A DNA stretch of 64,000 nucleotides, taken from Pseudanabaena frigida. Lineage in GTDB: Bacteria > Cyanobacteriota > Cyanobacteriia > Pseudanabaenales > Pseudanabaenaceae. This document shows positions 7,200 through 15,846 of this stretch, piece by piece (within the stretch, counting starts at the first letter, position 1; every line of letters begins with the position of its first letter). Made by a program: the position numbers and the translations under genes. A model generated the notes under the pieces. The model made no database searches, was not told where the DNA came from, and saw nothing but the letters and a program-made list of their open reading frames with translations. The stretch spans positions 124,001 through 188,000 of the forward strand of contig QBML01000003.1 of the NCBI GenBank assembly GCA_003242085.1, read 5' to 3'.

Positions 7200-10100
7200 A
7201 TGAGCGATCGCACCAATATAATTGCAGATCACAATCGCGATGCCTTACGTCGATTGACGAGAATTGTGACGCGATCGCAGGGATTTTCATTGTCAATCGC
7301 TTTGTGTAACTATCGCGTATTGCAAGGTCGCGTATTACAGGACTTGCGATCGCAATTAGCAGAAAACAATTTACCAGAAACTGCGATCGCCATACTTGAA
7401 CTGAAACCTGACGCTAAGACTTTACTTGCACCAATTCAGGAATTGATGGGCGAGGTGCATCAATTGCCAACTGAGCAGAAGCCCAAGGTGCTAATGGTTT
7501 TGGGATTGGATGCGGTTACGGAAATCGAAGTGGTTTTGAAATCGGCAAATCGGGTACGAGAGGAATTTGCCAATTGTTTGGAATTTCCGATGGTACTGTG
7601 GCTGAGCGATCGCACTCAGGACATTTTGACCCGCGAGGCGAGCGATCTGGCGAACTGGACTACGGCAGGAGCGATCGAGTTTCGGCTGGAGCCTCTTGAG
7701 CTAAAGACGCTGGTACAAGCATCGACTGAAGAGATGTTCGATCGCTTTCAGGATGTTCGCAAACGTGAATCGATACATACAGCGATATCAGATCGGTTAC
7801 AGAAGTTTGAGCTAAAGACGGCGATCGCGGAGCTGGAAACTCAAGAGATAGAAATAGACGAAGAACTGAGGGCAAATCTTGATTTTGCTTTTGGTTGTAT
7901 TGCGTTTACTGAGTCGCAAATTGATTTGGCAAAGGAACTCTTTCAGAGGAGTCTGACGATTTGGCGGGGTAGGAATCAACTCAAGCAGGCGGTTTGTCTG
8001 TTGCAATTAGGAATGTGCGATCGCAATCAAGCTCTGCGCCATCGTTTTGACAAGGAGATATTTTATCTTTCATCACAGCAATATCTCACGGAATGCCTTA
8101 CAATTTTCCGACAATTGGAACGTGGGGATTTGGTAGCAGAATATATTAATTTTTTGACAGCAACAATGGAGGATTTATTGAGTCGGGAATCCCTCACCCC
8201 CAGCCCCTCTCCCAGAGGGAGAGGGGAGCAAGAAATGATTCTAACTTCCCCTCTCCCAGAGGGAGAGGGGCTGGGGGAGGAGAGTTTAGAAGCTCTCGCC
8301 AATGAAGCACTTGCACTACATCAAACCTATCCCAATCAATTGCGGGAAGCGCACGATCTCGCAATTTTGGCATCGGTGAGACTCTGGCATCATGACTATG
8401 CGTCGGCGCGGGAGTTAGCGGAGACTGCATTGGATCTTTATCGAGAAGGAGAAGCGCTAAAACTGCCGAATTTTCCATTTTCACAACGTTATGTCTATGG
8501 GAAGTATGAGCTATGGTTAGCAAAAGCCTTGGATGGATTGGGCGATCGCCAAGGTGCGATCGCAAGGCTAGAAGCGGTGCGTCATCAGTGGGAACATCAG
8601 TATGAGGCGCAGATCTATGTGTTGATTTTGGAGGAATTGCGATCGCTTTATACTGCCGCAGGTTTATATTTAGAAGCTTTTGAGACGAAGCAACATCAGC
8701 GATCGGTGGAGCAGCAGTATGGCTTACGTGCATTTATCGGGGCGGGTACGCTGAACCCTACGCGGGATGCAAATAATCCGAATATATATACAGAAGTTGC
8801 GAATCAGTCGGATAGCATTGCTCAAGAGATTGAGGCTTCAGGGCGGATGCTGGATGTGCAGAACTTAGCCGATCGCATCGGTCAGGCGAGATTTCCCTTG
8901 ACGGTGATTCATGGCGATTCAGGGGCAGGGAAAAGTTCGATCCTTAGTGGTGGCTTGGTTCCTGCGTTACGCACAAAGGGAACAATTGATGGGCGGAAGG
9001 TTTTAGTTTTTGCAATCAAAAATTATAAAGATTGGAGTGCGGAAGTCAAACGCAAGTTACAAAAGTATTTTGGCGATCGCCGTCCCGATCTCGATCCAAT
9101 TCAGCATTTCAAACGCAATATTGATGAGAATTATTTGACAGTATTGATTTTCGATCAGTTTGAGGATTTCTTTTTTAAGAAGGAAGATTTTCGCGATCGC
9201 CTACCGTTTTATAAGTTCCTCAAGGCTTGTTTGCATACAGATTTTGTGCGGGTGGTGTTGTCGCTACGGGAGGACTATCTGCATTATTTGTTGGAATGCG
9301 ATCGCGCGGTGGATTTGGAAAAGGTGGAGAATGATATTCTCGGTAAGCAGGTGCGGTACTATTTGGGGGATTTTACGCAGGCACAGGCGCGACAGGTGAT
9401 CGAGACGTTGACTAGGCGATCGCAGTTACGTTTAGAGCCTGAGTTAATCGATCGCCTTGTGACAGATTTGAGTGGTGAGCAGTTGCGGATTTTGCCGATT
9501 GAGTTGCAGGTGGTGGGGGCGCAGTTGGAGTCAGAAAATCCTCCTATTTCTACGCTTCAGCAATATCTGTCTCTGACGGGTAATACTGCTGAGAATAGGG
9601 GACGCAAGCCGAGTGAGGTGTTGGTGGAGCGGTGGTTGGAGAATGTGGTGCGGGATTGTGGGGTGGGGAATAAGGATTTGGCGGAGAGGGTGTTGTATGC
9701 GTTGACGGGGAATGAGGAGAAGCGTCCGCAAAAGACGCAAGCGGAGCTTGCGGCGGAGTTGTTGGGTGAGGTTTCAGGTGATGGTTTTCGATCCCCCCCA
9801 GCCCCCCTTAAAAAGGGGGGAGAAGAGTTAAACCAAGTTCCCCTTTTTAAGGGGGATGCCGAAGGCAGGGGGATCGAGCCTCTCAACGAAGCAGAAAATC
9901 TCTCGCTGGTGCTAGCGGTTCTAGTCGGCTCTGGACTTGCTTTTCGGGTGAGTAGTTCGCCTGATGACCGTTTTCAGTTGATTCATGATTATTTGGTTAG
10001 CTTTATTCGCAAAAAGTATGTCTTCGGTATGGCGGAAGAGTTGCGGATGACCAAAGAACAATTGCGATCGGCTCTAGAAGCGAAAGAAAAAGAACTCCAA

Positions 10101-12272
10101 CGTGCCGAAATTGCCGAAATCGAAGCGGTGAGCATCACCTGTGAGGCTTATTGGCTTGCCCATAAAGAACTAGATGCGATGTTGGCAGGATTAAGAGCCG
10201 CAAAGCGCATCTTCGATCCTGATATCCGTAAGATTATTCCAAATTATACTGAGGGCAGAACCTTTGGGCGATTGTGGGAAGTCATCTATAACATTCGAGA
10301 AGCTAATCGCCTCGATGGGCATAGCGGCTGGGTTAGGAGCATTGCCTTCTCTCCCAATGGTAAAGCCATAGCATCTGGTAGTTCTGATAGCACAATCAAG
10401 TTATGGAATCTTGACGGCAAAGAACTGCATACACTCACTGGGCACAGAGGTGGAGTTAATAGTGTGGCATTCTCACCAGATGGCAAAACTATCGCCTCTG
10501 GTAGTGAAGACAAAACGATCAAATTATGGAGTCTCAATGGTAGAGAACTCCAAACCATTACAGGGCATGGCAATTCGGTCTATAGTATCGCATTCTCACC
10601 AGATGGCAAAACCATCGCCTCTGGTAGTGAAGACAAAACAATCAAATTATGGAATCTTGAGGGTAAGGAACTACTTACCCTCATAGGTCATAGCATTGCT
10701 GTTCGTAGCGTGGCATTCTCACCCGATGGCAAGACCGTCGCTTCTGGCGGCTCTGATAGCACTATCAAACTATGGAACCTAGATAATAAAAAATGGAATC
10801 TTGGGGGGAGGAGTCTCCGTACAATCAAGGTTCCTGAAGCTGTGGTTTGGAGCGTGGCATTCTCACCCGATGGCAAAACCATCGCCTCTAGTAGTACGGA
10901 CAATACGATTAAACTATGGAATCTTGATGGCAAAGAACTGCTTACACTTACGGGGCATAGTGATGGGGTTATGTGTGTCGCTTTCTCGCCCGATGGCAAA
11001 ACCATCGCCTCTGGTAGTTGGGACAAAACGATCAAATTATGGAATCTTGATGGCAAAGAACTGCGTACACTCAAGGGTCATAGCAATATTGTTTTTAGCG
11101 TAGTATTCTCACCCGATGGCAAAACCATCGCCTCTGGTAGTTGGGACAAAACGATCAAACTATGGAATCTTGATGGCAAAGAACTGCCTACACTTAAGGG
11201 TCATAGCAATATTGTTTTTAGCGTAGTATTCTCACCCGATGGCAAAACCATCGCCTCTGGTAGTTGGGACAAAACGATCAAACTATGGAATCTTGATGGC
11301 AAAGAACTGCCTACACTTAAGGGTCATAGCAATATTGTTTTTAGCGTAGTATTCTCACCCGATGGCAAAACCATCGCCTCTGGTAGTTGGGACAAAACGA
11401 TCAAACTATGGAATCTTGATGGCAAAGAACTGCCTACACTTAAGGGTCATAGCAATATTGTTTTTAGCGTAGTATTCTCACCCGATGGCAAAACCATCGC
11501 CTCTGGTAGTTGGGACAAAACGATCAAACTATGGAATCTTGATGGCAAAGAACTGCTTACACTTACGGGGCATAGTGATGGGGTTACATGTGTCGCTTTC
11601 TCGCCCAATGGCAATTCTATCGCCTCTGGTAGTGGGGACAAAACGATCAAACTATGGAATCTTGATGGTAAGGAATTGATCACTCTACACGGACATAGAA
11701 GTAAAGTTTCGAGCGTGGCATTCTCACCAGATGGCACAATCATCGCCACTGGTAGTTATGACAAAACAATCAAATTATGGAATTGTGATGGTAAGGAACT
11801 ACAAACGTGCACAGGTCATAGTAGTCTTGTCTCAAGCGTCTCTTTCTCACCAGATAGTCAAACCATAGTATCTAGCAGTGGGGACAACACGATCAGATTA
11901 TGGAATCTTGAAGGTAACGAACTACGAATTTTCACAGGGCATAATGATAGCGTTTTGAGTGCAGGTTTCTCTCCCGATGGCAAAACCATCGCCTCTAGTA
12001 GTAAGGACAATACGATTAAACTATGGAATCTCGAAGGAAAAGAACTGCGGACGCTCACCAATCATAGAGGGGTTTGGAGCGGGGTTTGGAGCGTTGCCTT
12101 TTCTCCTGATGGCAAAACCATCGCCTCTGGCAGTTCTGACGACTCCATCAAATTATGGGATATCGATCCAGAGTTAGCAATTTCTAAAGCCTGCGATTGG
12201 CTACGTCCATACCTCACCAATAACCCCAATGTTTCTGAAAGCGACAGACAACTTTTGGGAAGTAAAAAGTAG
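7200..12272 (+). CDS. STAND-type NTPase with 15 WD40 repeats
   Basis: 1690 aa. Residues 1-175 look like an NTPase-like fold without a P-loop (VLMVLGLDAV then FPMVLWLSDR). Residues about 200-520 are helical and TPR-like. A STAND NTPase follows, with Walker A GDSGAGKSS at 572-580 and Walker B near 646-655 (LIFDQFED). Residues about 1038-1658 hold 15 WD40 repeats. STAND proteins are signal-sensing switches that oligomerise when triggered, and many act in defence or programmed cell death. Here the WD40 part would be the sensor; no known toxic domain is visible. Four WD40 units are almost identical at DNA level. Two dispersed repeats are inserted in frame at residues ~331-360 and ~864-893. The partner ATPase ends 11 bases upstream. 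Confidence 0.9.
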   Translation: MSDRTNIIADHNRDALRRLTRIVTRSQGFSLSIALCNYRVLQGRVLQDLRSQLAENNLPETAIAILELKPDAKTLLAPIQELMGEVHQLPTEQKPKVLMVLGLDAVTEIEVVLKSANRVREEFANCLEFPMVLWLSDRTQDILTREASDLANWTTAGAIEFRLEPLELKTLVQASTEEMFDRFQDVRKRESIHTAISDRLQKFELKTAIAELETQEIEIDEELRANLDFAFGCIAFTESQIDLAKELFQRSLTIWRGRNQLKQAVCLLQLGMCDRNQALRHRFDKEIFYLSSQQYLTECLTIFRQLERGDLVAEYINFLTATMEDLLSRESLTPSPSPRGRGEQEMILTSPLPEGEGLGEESLEALANEALALHQTYPNQLREAHDLAILASVRLWHHDYASARELAETALDLYREGEALKLPNFPFSQRYVYGKYELWLAKALDGLGDRQGAIARLEAVRHQWEHQYEAQIYVLILEELRSLYTAAGLYLEAFETKQHQRSVEQQYGLRAFIGAGTLNPTRDANNPNIYTEVANQSDSIAQEIEASGRMLDVQNLADRIGQARFPLTVIHGDSGAGKSSILSGGLVPALRTKGTIDGRKVLVFAIKNYKDWSAEVKRKLQKYFGDRRPDLDPIQHFKRNIDENYLTVLIFDQFEDFFFKKEDFRDRLPFYKFLKACLHTDFVRVVLSLREDYLHYLLECDRAVDLEKVENDILGKQVRYYLGDFTQAQARQVIETLTRRSQLRLEPELIDRLVTDLSGEQLRILPIELQVVGAQLESENPPISTLQQYLSLTGNTAENRGRKPSEVLVERWLENVVRDCGVGNKDLAERVLYALTGNEEKRPQKTQAELAAELLGEVSGDGFRSPPAPLKKGGEELNQVPLFKGDAEGRGIEPLNEAENLSLVLAVLVGSGLAFRVSSSPDDRFQLIHDYLVSFIRKKYVFGMAEELRMTKEQLRSALEAKEKELQRAEIAEIEAVSITCEAYWLAHKELDAMLAGLRAAKRIFDPDIRKIIPNYTEGRTFGRLWEVIYNIREANRLDGHSGWVRSIAFSPNGKAIASGSSDSTIKLWNLDGKELHTLTGHRGGVNSVAFSPDGKTIASGSEDKTIKLWSLNGRELQTITGHGNSVYSIAFSPDGKTIASGSEDKTIKLWNLEGKELLTLIGHSIAVRSVAFSPDGKTVASGGSDSTIKLWNLDNKKWNLGGRSLRTIKVPEAVVWSVAFSPDGKTIASSSTDNTIKLWNLDGKELLTLTGHSDGVMCVAFSPDGKTIASGSWDKTIKLWNLDGKELRTLKGHSNIVFSVVFSPDGKTIASGSWDKTIKLWNLDGKELPTLKGHSNIVFSVVFSPDGKTIASGSWDKTIKLWNLDGKELPTLKGHSNIVFSVVFSPDGKTIASGSWDKTIKLWNLDGKELPTLKGHSNIVFSVVFSPDGKTIASGSWDKTIKLWNLDGKELLTLTGHSDGVTCVAFSPNGNSIASGSGDKTIKLWNLDGKELITLHGHRSKVSSVAFSPDGTIIATGSYDKTIKLWNCDGKELQTCTGHSSLVSSVSFSPDSQTIVSSSGDNTIRLWNLEGNELRIFTGHNDSVLSAGFSPDGKTIASSSKDNTIKLWNLEGKELRTLTNHRGVWSGVWSVAFSPDGKTIASGSSDDSIKLWDIDPELAISKACDWLRPYLTNNPNVSESDRQLLGSKK
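8191..8280. repeat. Dispersed GC-rich repeat inserted in frame in the STAND gene
   Basis: Two hairpins CCCCTCTCCC-AGA-GGGAGAGGGG flanked by CCCTCACCCCCAGC at the left and GCTGGGGGAGG at the right. This pattern is familiar as a dispersed, usually intergenic repeat in cyanobacterial genomes. Here it stays open in the STAND frame and codes a Pro/Gly/Arg/Glu-rich linker (SLTPSPSPRGRGE..., SPLPEGEGLGEE). Confidence 0.85.
9789..9876. repeat. Second dispersed repeat inserted in frame in the STAND gene
   Basis: Begins with CGATCCCCCCCAGCCCCC and ends with GGGGGATCG, with internal CCCCTTAAAAAGGGG-type palindromes. The same pattern is common between genes in cyanobacteria. It encodes a linker (SPPAPLKKGGEE, VPLFKGDAEGRG) between the NTPase lid region and the next helical part without breaking the frame. 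A decayed relative lies at 52282-52321. Confidence 0.85.
11075..11566 (+). repeat. Four near-identical 123-bp WD40 units
   Basis: Units start at 11075, 11198, 11321 and 11444, exactly 123 bp (41 codons) apart. They are essentially identical, except that the last diverges at its end. Each encodes one WD40 blade with GHSNIVFSVVFSPDG. Identity at synonymous sites points to recent tandem expansion or gene conversion. Confidence 0.95.
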
Positions 12273-12312
12273 AAAGTAAAAAGAAAAAAATTTGGATTGA
12301 TTCGTTTTGTAG

Positions 12313-12524
12313 GGGCGTAGCATTTGCGCCACAATCTTGAACACCAACAGACAAACCCAATCCGCAAATGCTACGCCCTCTTCGCTTTCACGGATAAATC
12401 ATCCCTGCCCTAACCTCCCCACCTTCACCGATAAATCGTCTCTACATTGCGAATTTCTGGGCAAAGCATTCCCAAAATAAAGCGATCTTAAAAATTGATA
12501 GATTACTGCGGAAATGCTTTGCCC
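12313..12524. repeat. Inverted repeats in the 338-base gap after the STAND gene
   Basis: The gap 12273-12610 holds no gene. Two related inverted pairs occur. GGGCGTAGCATTTGCG at 12313-12328 pairs with 12363-12378, and GGGCAAAGCATT at 12459-12470 pairs with 12513-12524. Both include the motif GGGGC(A/G)(A/T)AGCATT, which looks like a dispersed cyanobacterial repeat. Confidence 0.65.
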
Positions 12525-12610
12525 CTACATGGCTTTCTATTTAAGATTCCGACATCCACAAAATTGCAGTTATAGGCAGTGTTAGCGATCACACTACTTG
12601 AAAAGTCACT

Positions 12611-12874
12611 TTATTTTTCGTAGTGAAATTTGCAACTCAAAATGATCACCGCATCCTCACTCACCTTATAGACCAAACGGTGTTCATCCGTAATCCGCCT
12701 TGACCAACAACCTTTCAATTCATGCTTGAGTGGTTCAGGCTTCCCAATACCTGTAAATGGATTGCGTAACGTATCATCAATCAATTCAACAATTTTGGCA
12801 TAAACCTTTTTATCTTCCTTTACCCAGCCATTAAACTGTTGGAAAGCCTTTTGCTCAAATATGATATTTCTCAT
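12611..12874 (-). CDS. yoeB: Txe/YoeB-family toxin
   Basis: 87-aa ribosome-dependent mRNA interferase of the RelE superfamily. It matches YoeB closely, with GKPEPLK, WSRRITDEHRLVY and the C-terminal FHY. Arg66, His84 and Tyr85 align with the catalytic Arg65, His83 and Tyr84 of E. coli YoeB. The ATG at 12874 lies within the end of the antitoxin gene (20-base overlap), so translation is coupled. All catalytic residues are present, so the toxin is probably active unless held by its antitoxin. Confidence 0.95.
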   Translation of the reverse strand: MRNIIFEQKAFQQFNGWVKEDKKVYAKIVELIDDTLRNPFTGIGKPEPLKHELKGCWSRRITDEHRLVYKVSEDAVIILSCKFHYEK

Positions 12875-13103
12875 GCCACTCCTCTGCCGAGAAAGAAATC
12901 AAATTTTCGCCACTCTCCACATTGGCGATCGCAGCTAAAAGGCGATCGCGATTTGCCTTTGTCGAAAGTAAATACTCTGTTTCATCCTGAGACTCAACCA
13001 ACAAAATTACTTCAATTGCAGTACCTTCAGCTAATTCAGGTGCATGAAGCTCGATTTTGCCATCTTTGCCCACAATGCCAAACTGCTTAATTGCCGTAAC
13101 CAT
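12855..13103 (-). CDS. Antitoxin of the YoeB pair
   Basis: About 82 aa. The C-terminal half (ETEYLLSTKANRDRLLAAI...) matches the toxin-neutralising part of YefM-type antitoxins. The N-terminal half (IVGKDGKIELHAPELAEGTAIEVILLVE) looks like an AbrB/SpoVT-type swapped-hairpin segment, not the usual YefM/Phd fold. Two ATGs are possible: a GGAGGT ribosome site abuts the one at 13109, so the second, at 13103 with six bases of spacing, is the better start. It overlaps the yoeB start and probably represses its own operon. Confidence 0.85.
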   Translation of the reverse strand: MVTAIKQFGIVGKDGKIELHAPELAEGTAIEVILLVESQDETEYLLSTKANRDRLLAAIANVESGENLISFSAEEWHEKYHI

Positions 13104-13282
13104 TGCCATACCTCCAAATCTAGCAAAAACTTAGCACGTTTCCCAAGGCAAATATGCTAGAAAAAATAAACTTGATATATCCAACAAGTATAAGCCGCAA
13201 TAGCAAGAGATCTAGAATATATCCGTCTCCCGTATAATTCAAATAAATCGCCAGCCATAAACTCAGGGACATCATAAGATTC

Positions 13283-14392
13283 ATGGACGTAAAAGCCGCA
13301 GTCGCCTTTGCCGCAGGACAACCCCTCAAAATCGAGACAGTCCAACTAGATTCCCCCAGAGCAGGAGAAGTCCTCGTCGAGATCAAAGCCACAGGAGTCT
13401 GTCACACCGATGCATTCACCCTCTCAGGCAATGACCCCGAAGGACTATTTCCCGCCATCCTCGGACATGAAGGCGCAGGTGTCGTCGTCGAAGTAGGCAC
13501 AGGTGTCACCTCTCTCAAAGCAGGCGATCGCATAATTCCTCTCTACACTCCCGAATGTCGCAATTGCTCCTACTGCCTCAGTGGTAAAACCAACCTCTGC
13601 CAAGCGATCCGCGTCACCCAAGGTCAAGGCTTAATGCCCGATGGAACTAGTCGCTTCTCCATCAATGGCGAAAAAATCCATCATTATATGGGAACATCCA
13701 CCTTCGCGAACTACACAGTTCTCCCTGAAATTGCCCTCGCCAAAATCCGCGATGATGCTCCATTTGAGAAAGTATGCTACATCGGCTGCGGCGTAACCAC
13801 AGGCATCGGCGCAGTAATTAACACCGCCAAAGTTGAATATGGCTCCAATGTCGTTGTCTTTGGCTTAGGAGGCATCGGCTTAAACGTGATCCAAGCATGT
13901 CGCATGGTCGGCGCAAACATGATCGTCGGCGTAGACATTAATCCCAAAAAACGCGCCCTCGCTGAAAAAATGGGCATGACCCATTTTGTGAATCCTTTAG
14001 AAGTAGAAGGCGATCTCGTTCCCTATCTCGTCGATCTCACTAAAGGCGGCGCAGACTATACCTTTGAATGCATCGGCAGAACCCAAACCATGCGCCAAGC
14101 TCTCGAATGCTGTCACAAAGGTTGGGGAGTAAGCGTGATTGTCGGTGTGGCAGGCGCAGGTCAAGAAATCAGCACTCGTCCATTCCAATTAGTCACAGGT
14201 CGAGTCTGGAAAGGCACAGCCTTTGGTGGCGCAAAGGGACGTACTGATGTTCCCAAAATTGTCGATTGGTATATGGAAGGCAAAATCGATATTGATAGTT
14301 TAATTACTAATGTAATGCCGATTGAGGAGATAAATGAGGCATTTGCGATGATGCATAGAGGCGATGCAATTCGCACTGTACTCACATTCTAA
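13283..14392 (+). CDS. frmA: S-(hydroxymethyl)glutathione dehydrogenase (class III alcohol dehydrogenase)
   Basis: 369 aa, full length. A zinc- and NAD-dependent enzyme that oxidises S-hydroxymethylglutathione in formaldehyde detoxification and usually also reduces S-nitrosoglutathione. Catalytic zinc ligands Cys40 and His62 (GHEGAG) and the structural-zinc cysteines 92, 95, 98 and 106 are visible. [13 protein letters not shown] is the class III substrate segment, and [15 protein letters not shown] with VGVDIN forms the NAD fold. No S-formylglutathione hydrolase (frmB) lies next to it. A strong hairpin terminator follows at once. Confidence 0.97.
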   Translation: MDVKAAVAFAAGQPLKIETVQLDSPRAGEVLVEIKATGVCHTDAFTLSGNDPEGLFPAILGHEGAGVVVEVGTGVTSLKAGDRIIPLYTPECRNCSYCLSGKTNLCQAIRVTQGQGLMPDGTSRFSINGEKIHHYMGTSTFANYTVLPEIALAKIRDDAPFEKVCYIGCGVTTGIGAVINTAKVEYGSNVVVFGLGGIGLNVIQACRMVGANMIVGVDINPKKRALAEKMGMTHFVNPLEVEGDLVPYLVDLTKGGADYTFECIGRTQTMRQALECCHKGWGVSVIVGVAGAGQEISTRPFQLVTGRVWKGTAFGGAKGRTDVPKIVDWYMEGKIDIDSLITNVMPIEEINEAFAMMHRGDAIRTVLTF

Positions 14393-14427
14393 AAAAGAGA
14401 AGCCTCGCGACGCGAGGCTTCTCTTTT
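14393..14427. terminator. Bidirectional terminator between frmA and sodB
   Basis: 17-bp perfect arms (14393-14409 and 14411-14427) around one base, with A-run before and T-run after. It lies between convergent genes and can serve both. Confidence 0.92.
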
Positions 14428-14457
14428 ACAATTAATAGCGCTATGCACTATTTACAA

Positions 14458-15060
14458 CTAGACAGCCGTGAAGTTAGCAGCGACGAAATCCCAGTTGATT
14501 AGCTTTTCGACGAAGTTAGCCATGAAGTTAGGACGGCTATTTTGGAAGTCGAGGTAATAAGCATGTTCCCAAACATCCATTGTCAACAAAGGAACTTGAC
14601 CTTCATGGATTAGAGGATTTTCAGCGTTAGGGGTTTTGGTGATTTTCAATGTACCGCCTTCAGCAACAAGCCATGCCCAGCCGCTACCAAATTGGGTTGC
14701 ACCAGCATTTTTAAATTCGGTCTTAAAATTATCCAAGCTACCAAAGCTTGCATTGATAGCATCCAACAAAGCACCAGTAGGAGCGCCGCCACCAGCAGGC
14801 TTAATACCATTCCAGTAGAAGGTATGATTCCAAACTTGAGCTGCATTATTGAAGATTCCAGCTTTGCCTTCTTTATAGCTAATCTTGATGATTTCTTCTA
14901 AGGATTTGTCAGCAAGATCGGTATCTTTAATCAGGTTGTTGAGGTTGTCAACATACGCTTTATGGTGCTTACCATAGTGAAATGATAGGGTCTCAGCAGA
15001 CATACCCGAAGCTGCGAGAGCATCTTGGGCGTAGGGTAAAGATGGGAGTTCAAATGCCAT
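14458..15060 (-). CDS. sodB: Iron superoxide dismutase
   Basis: 200-aa cytosolic enzyme that dismutates superoxide. Metal ligands are visible as His27 (FHYGKHH), the His of AAQVWNHTFYW, and Asp and His of DVWEHAYY. The Gln in AAQVWNHTF and the segment AGATQFGSGWAWL are typical of the iron form, not the manganese form. Length and start (ATG at 15060) fit the family. It is divergent from msrB, another oxidative-stress gene, across a 216-base control region. Confidence 0.96.
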   Translation of the reverse strand: MAFELPSLPYAQDALAASGMSAETLSFHYGKHHKAYVDNLNNLIKDTDLADKSLEEIIKISYKEGKAGIFNNAAQVWNHTFYWNGIKPAGGGAPTGALLDAINASFGSLDNFKTEFKNAGATQFGSGWAWLVAEGGTLKITKTPNAENPLIHEGQVPLLTMDVWEHAYYLDFQNSRPNFMANFVEKLINWDFVAANFTAV

Positions 15061-15276
15061 TGTTGTTTAACCTGTTAAAGTTTGAAGTGATTTCTCAGCT
15101 TTAAGTATTGTTACAATTATAATCGAGATTGTAAACCGTAGTAGTTGTTACAGCTTTATATTTTAAGGATTGAGATCGCCAAATTCCACATCCATACCCC
15201 CATCGACTTTCGTAGATTTAGTTAAAGCAATAAAAAAGTCCAAAGTGATTAGCAATACCAAGTTGGAATATCAACA

Positions 15277-15813
15277 ATGAAAAAAAGAGATCTATTAATC
15301 ACTGGAGCCTCCGTCATCGGTGGCGCTTGGCTATTCCAATTTTGGCGATCGCAATCCATAGAGTCCACACCCATAGACTCAGCGATCGCGTTAGACACAG
15401 TAGACTTAACTAAAGCAACTAAGAAGTACAAAATCATGAAGACCGAAGATGAATGGAATCAAATCCTTACTCCAGAGCAGTTTCGTGTTTTACGGAAACA
15501 TGGTACCGAGCGCTCATTTAGCAGTCCTCTAGATAAGGAATATAGCAAGGGTACTTATAACTGCGCTGGCTGCGATCTGCCATTGTTCACATCTGATACT
15601 AAGTTCAATAGCCGTACAGGTTGGCCAAGCTTTTTTCAACCAATTGATGAAGCGATCGCAACCACCGTTGATACTTCCTTATTTATGAAGCGTGTTGAAG
15701 TGCATTGCAGCCGATGTGGCGGTCATTTGGGTCACGTTTTTGACGATGGGCCAAAACCAACAGGACAGCGCTATTGCATGAATGGAGTTTCTCTCAAATT
15801 TATTCCTGCTTAG
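15277..15813 (+). CDS. msrB: Methionine-R-sulfoxide reductase B with N-terminal membrane anchor
   Basis: 178 aa. Residues 1-25 form a basic start and a hydrophobic stretch (LLITGASVIGGAWLF) that look like a membrane anchor or an export signal, so the enzyme may work on the lumenal or periplasmic side. The MsrB domain follows, with two zinc CxxC pairs (CAGC and CSRC), RTGWPSFF, and the catalytic Cys of RYCMNG near the end. It reduces methionine-R-sulfoxide in oxidised proteins, usually with thioredoxin. It is divergent from sodB, which fits an oxidative-stress pair. Confidence 0.94.
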   Translation: MKKRDLLITGASVIGGAWLFQFWRSQSIESTPIDSAIALDTVDLTKATKKYKIMKTEDEWNQILTPEQFRVLRKHGTERSFSSPLDKEYSKGTYNCAGCDLPLFTSDTKFNSRTGWPSFFQPIDEAIATTVDTSLFMKRVEVHCSRCGGHLGHVFDDGPKPTGQRYCMNGVSLKFIPA

Positions 15814-15817
15814 AACT

Positions 15818-15846
15818 AAAGAGGCGGTGCAAAGCACCGCCTCTTT
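15818..15846. terminator. Bidirectional terminator, GGCGGTGC-AAA-GCACCGCC core
   Basis: 13-bp perfect arms (15818-15830 and 15834-15846) around AAA between the convergent msrB and DUF3769 genes. It is a member of the GC-core hairpin family. Confidence 0.85.

Noticed and set aside
9160-9399. Trp/Arg/Cys-rich open frame inside the STAND gene
   Set aside because: Composition is that of an out-of-frame shadow, and it lies fully inside a convincing gene.
11075-11566. Regular direct repeats suggesting a CRISPR array
   Set aside because: The unit is 123 bp without unique spacers and is in frame with WD40 blades.
10286-12177. Many short open frames on both strands within the WD40 region
   Set aside because: They repeat with the 123-126 bp period of the WD40 units and are shadows of the large plus-strand gene; the sequences are Pro/Ser/Leu-rich and match nothing.
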